A stretch of DNA of 64,000 nucleotides from contig CAWIZC010000015.1 of assembly GCA_963840445.1 (NCBI GenBank), forward strand, positions 1 to 64,000, written 5' to 3'. The translations under genes and the position numbers were made by a program. The notes beneath the pieces are model-generated. The model saw nothing but the letters and a program-made list of their open reading frames with translations. It was not told the origin of the DNA and made no database searches. Shown piece by piece: positions 62,262-64,000 of this stretch; within the stretch, counting starts at the first letter, position 1, and each line of letters starts with the position of its first letter. The DNA comes from AWTP1-13 sp963840445. Lineage in GTDB: Bacteria > Pseudomonadota > Alphaproteobacteria > Rhizobiales > Hyphomicrobiaceae.

Positions 62262-62498
62262 ATGCTGCGATACCTGCTTGCCATGGCTTGTGCGATCGTT
62301 GTGGCGCTGCTGGCGACACTCTACCTGAGCCCGCAACTTGCCAGCATGGCCGTCGACCGCTTCACCTTCGACAGCCCCGACGACGTCGGCGCCTTGGAGG
62401 ACGGGGTCTATATGCTGAGCAACTTCGCAGCGCTGCTGATCGGCTGGACCATCGGCTGGGTTATTGGCGGGCGGTTCAGCAAGGAAACCACGGCGTAA
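62262..62498 (+). CDS. small membrane protein downstream of the Tae4-type amidase
   Basis: 78 residues: membrane segment or uncleaved signal (about 3-23), a polar loop of about 30 residues (SPQLASMAVDRFTFDSP...ALEDGVYM), a second membrane segment (about 54-70) and a short polar end. It does not resemble Tai4, the known soluble periplasmic inhibitor. Its position right after the amidase makes it an immunity candidate with the loop in the periplasm, or it may be unrelated. Confidence 0.6.
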   Translation: MLRYLLAMACAIVVALLATLYLSPQLASMAVDRFTFDSPDDVGALEDGVYMLSNFAALLIGWTIGWVIGGRFSKETTA

Positions 62499-62595
62499 GG
62501 GTTGTTCCGCTAGCTTCTACGCTTGCGGCGTGAGGGAATCCCGGTGACAAGCACCGGGACAGGCGGCGTGCGCCTGTCTCTTCGGACCGTGGACT

Positions 62596-62976
62596 ATGAA
62601 GCTGCTTCTTTATGCGATGGCGGGTGGTGCGCTGGGTTCGGGCGCTCGGCACCTGGTCAACGTGGGCATGAGCCGCTGGCTGGGGCCGGGCTTTCCCTGG
62701 TGGACCTTCTGCGTCAACGTAAGCGGCTGCTTCCTGATGGGCGTGCTGATCGAGAGTCTGGCTCTGAGGTTCCAGGGATCGATGGACCTGCGCACGCTGC
62801 TCGCCACCGGCGTACTGGGCGGCTACACCACGTTCTCGGCGTTCTCGCTGGATTTCTCCTACCTTATGGGACGCGGCGATCACCTCGCAGCTGGGCTGTA
62901 CCTGTTTGGCTCGGTCGGGCTGTCCATCCTCGGGCTATACGCCGGGCTGTGGCTGACCCGGTTCGTGCTGACATGA
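62596..62976 (+). CDS. crcB: fluoride efflux transporter CrcB
   Basis: 126 residues with four membrane segments. Family marks: GGALGSGARHLVN, PWWTFCVNVSGCFLMGVL (the N of the Phe box), and GVLGGYTTFSAFSLDF with the TTFS/FS stretch lining the fluoride path. It acts as a dimeric fluoride channel (Fluc type). Its last bases overlap the start of the pseudouridine synthase (ATGA). No fluoride riboswitch was found in the 97-bp leader. Confidence 0.95.
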   Translation: MKLLLYAMAGGALGSGARHLVNVGMSRWLGPGFPWWTFCVNVSGCFLMGVLIESLALRFQGSMDLRTLLATGVLGGYTTFSAFSLDFSYLMGRGDHLAAGLYLFGSVGLSILGLYAGLWLTRFVLT

Positions 62977-63977
62977 GCGGCGTCGAAACCATGGAAGTGG
63001 CGCGCGACGAGGCGGGCATGCGCTTCGACCGCTGGTTCCGCGTGCATTTCCCCGACGTCACCTATGGCTACCTGCAGAAGCTGCTGCGCTCGGGCCAGGT
63101 GCGGGTCGACTCCAAGCGCGTGCAGGCCAACGCCCGGCTGGAGGCGGGCCAGCAGGTGCGCGTGCCGCAGGTGGTGCGCAAGCCGGCGGCCGCGAAACCG
63201 TCATTGCAGGCGCCGCTGGGCGTCTCGAAGGGCGATCGGGATTTCATCGAGCGCGCCATCCTGTTCGAGGACGAGCACGTGCTGGTGCTGAACAAGCCAT
63301 TCGGCATCGCCGTGCAGGGCGGGACCGGCACCAAACGCCACATCGATGGCATCCTGGCCGGCATGGCCGACCGCTTCGGTGATCGGCCGCGGCTGGTCCA
63401 TCGCCTGGACCGCGATACCACCGGCGTGCTGCTGGTTGCCAAGCACCGCGACGCGGCGGCCAAGCTCGGGCGCATCTTCCAGACCCGCTCGGCGGCCAAG
63501 ACCTACTGGGCGCTGGTCAAGGGCGTGCCGAAGCCGCCGCAGGGCAAGGTGGAGGCCGCGCTGGTCAAGGCCGCGGGGCCAGACGGCGAGGACCGCGTGC
63601 GCAAGGCGCAGCCGGGCGAGCAGGACAAGGCGATGCATGCGACCACGCACTACTCGGTGATCGATCGGGTGGCGCACAAGGCTTCGTGGTTGTCATTGAA
63701 GCCGGTCACTGGCCGGCAGCATCAGCTGCGCGCGCACATGGCGCTGATCGGGCATCCGATCGTCGGCGACAACAAGTACGAAGGTGACAAGGCGCTGGCC
63801 GACAGCGGTATCGAGGTCAAGCTGCACCTGCACGCGCGCCGGCTGGTCATCCCGCATCCGGCGGCGGGTCATGCCAAGATCGACGTGACGGCGCCCCTGC
63901 CCGATCATATGCGCAAGACCTGGGAGCTGCTGGGCCTTGACGCGGCCCGCTTCGACGCCGATCAGGACGACAACTAG
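62973..63977 (+). CDS. RluC/RluD-family pseudouridine synthase
   Basis: 334 residues from MSGVETMEVARDEAGMRFDRW, overlapping crcB by 4 bp. N-terminal S4 domain (GMRFDRWFRVHFPDVTYGYLQKLLRSGQVRV), then the catalytic domain with HRLDRDTTGVLLVAK (catalytic Asp in RLDRDT) and the KPVTGRQHQLRAHMALIGHPIVGDNKY block. It isomerises uridine in 23S rRNA; RluC at positions 955/2504/2580 is the best guess, RluD is less likely. Confidence 0.92.
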   Translation: MSGVETMEVARDEAGMRFDRWFRVHFPDVTYGYLQKLLRSGQVRVDSKRVQANARLEAGQQVRVPQVVRKPAAAKPSLQAPLGVSKGDRDFIERAILFEDEHVLVLNKPFGIAVQGGTGTKRHIDGILAGMADRFGDRPRLVHRLDRDTTGVLLVAKHRDAAAKLGRIFQTRSAAKTYWALVKGVPKPPQGKVEAALVKAAGPDGEDRVRKAQPGEQDKAMHATTHYSVIDRVAHKASWLSLKPVTGRQHQLRAHMALIGHPIVGDNKYEGDKALADSGIEVKLHLHARRLVIPHPAAGHAKIDVTAPLPDHMRKTWELLGLDAARFDADQDDN

Positions 63978-63978
63978 T

Positions 63979-64000
63979 GTGTCATCCCGGAATTAGCGGT
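63979..64000. repeat. start of a REP-like element, cut by the window edge
   Basis: TGTCATCCCGGAATT begins 2 bp after the pseudouridine synthase stop and is identical to the start of the element at 20020. Only the first 22 bp are inside the window. Confidence 0.6.

Noticed and set aside
62499..62595. Possible fluoride riboswitch upstream of crcB
   Set aside because: The conserved GG-x-GATGG start and the late TGATGxC elements are absent; only unrelated GC-rich hairpins are seen.
1..64000. tRNA, rRNA or CRISPR
   Set aside because: No T-loop-like GTTCGA-type segment in a foldable intergenic context, no rRNA-like sequence and no regularly spaced direct repeats were noticed; short RNAs could still be missed without a covariance search.

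Overview
The window is GC-rich chromosomal DNA that looks alphaproteobacterial. Lineage-typical genes are a DUF1134/EipA envelope protein, two TIGR02281 clan-AA proteases with a DUF1289 gene, a YcgN-type Cys-cluster protein, DUF2585, a cbpA-cbpM pair, a class III alcohol dehydrogenase and a dnaE1-type polymerase. No rRNA or tRNA gene was recognised, so the genus cannot be fixed; a soil or freshwater Rhizobiales/Rhodospirillales member (Reyranella- or Bradyrhizobium-like) would fit. There is no integrase, transposase or CRISPR array.

Layout. 0-10 kb is housekeeping: dusA (cut by the window edge), a periplasmic thioredoxin, a DUF2147 protein, the cbpAM chaperone pair, a phosphomannomutase, the DUF1289-TIGR02281-TIGR02281 operon and a membrane histidine kinase. 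10-14 kb holds a glutathione transferase, an MBL hydrolase translationally coupled to a uracil-DNA glycosylase-like gene, a DUF442 phosphatase-like gene, an Lrp/AsnC regulator, a thioesterase and a YcgN protein. 14.4-15.9 kb is a sparse stretch of small orphan genes, one with an HEXXH motif. 16-23.5 kb has an aldo/keto reductase, a 2-hydroxyacid dehydrogenase, an outer-membrane beta-barrel protein, a REP-like repeat, a sugar-acid dehydratase and an S41 protease.

23.5-30.6 kb is catabolic: SDR, crotonase, a XylX-like 2-keto-3-deoxy-pentonate dehydratase, a CaiB/BaiF CoA-transferase, an extensin-like protein and gentisate 1,2-dioxygenase. Four adjacent reading frames here (crotonase, XylX-like, CoA-transferase, extensin) are each broken by a one-base indel while the protein continues intact in another frame. 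The same happens to a DUF937 gene, a MOSC-reductase fusion (twice) and a DUF2157 gene near 55-61 kb. Eight such indels in seven otherwise well-conserved genes suggest sequence or assembly errors more than decay, though the 24.8-29.1 kb cluster deserves resequencing.

30.7-45.7 kb contains a flavoprotein, a NodB deacetylase, glutathione-dependent formaldehyde dehydrogenase followed by a penicillin acylase, a second GST, a DHDPS-family lyase, an ExoY-type sugar transferase beside small membrane proteins, and a ThDP enzyme. 46-56.7 kb has a YeeE/YedE transporter, dnaE, a quinone-oxidoreductase-like MDR, DUF2585, EipA, a nuclease-like protein and RidA. 56.9-64 kb has the MOSC-reductase, a peroxiredoxin-like protein, the DUF2157/GDYXXLXY pair, a Tae4-type amidase with a small membrane protein directly downstream, crcB and an RluC-type pseudouridine synthase coupled to it.

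The most interesting candidate is the orphan Tae4-type peptidoglycan amidase with a two-helix membrane protein in the position of an immunity gene (61.7-62.5 kb). Two complete and one partial palindromic repeats, a perfect 20-bp palindrome and several hairpins are also recorded. Two genes shorter than 60 codons (DUF1289 at 7812-7991 and a membrane peptide at 42282-42461) are described.
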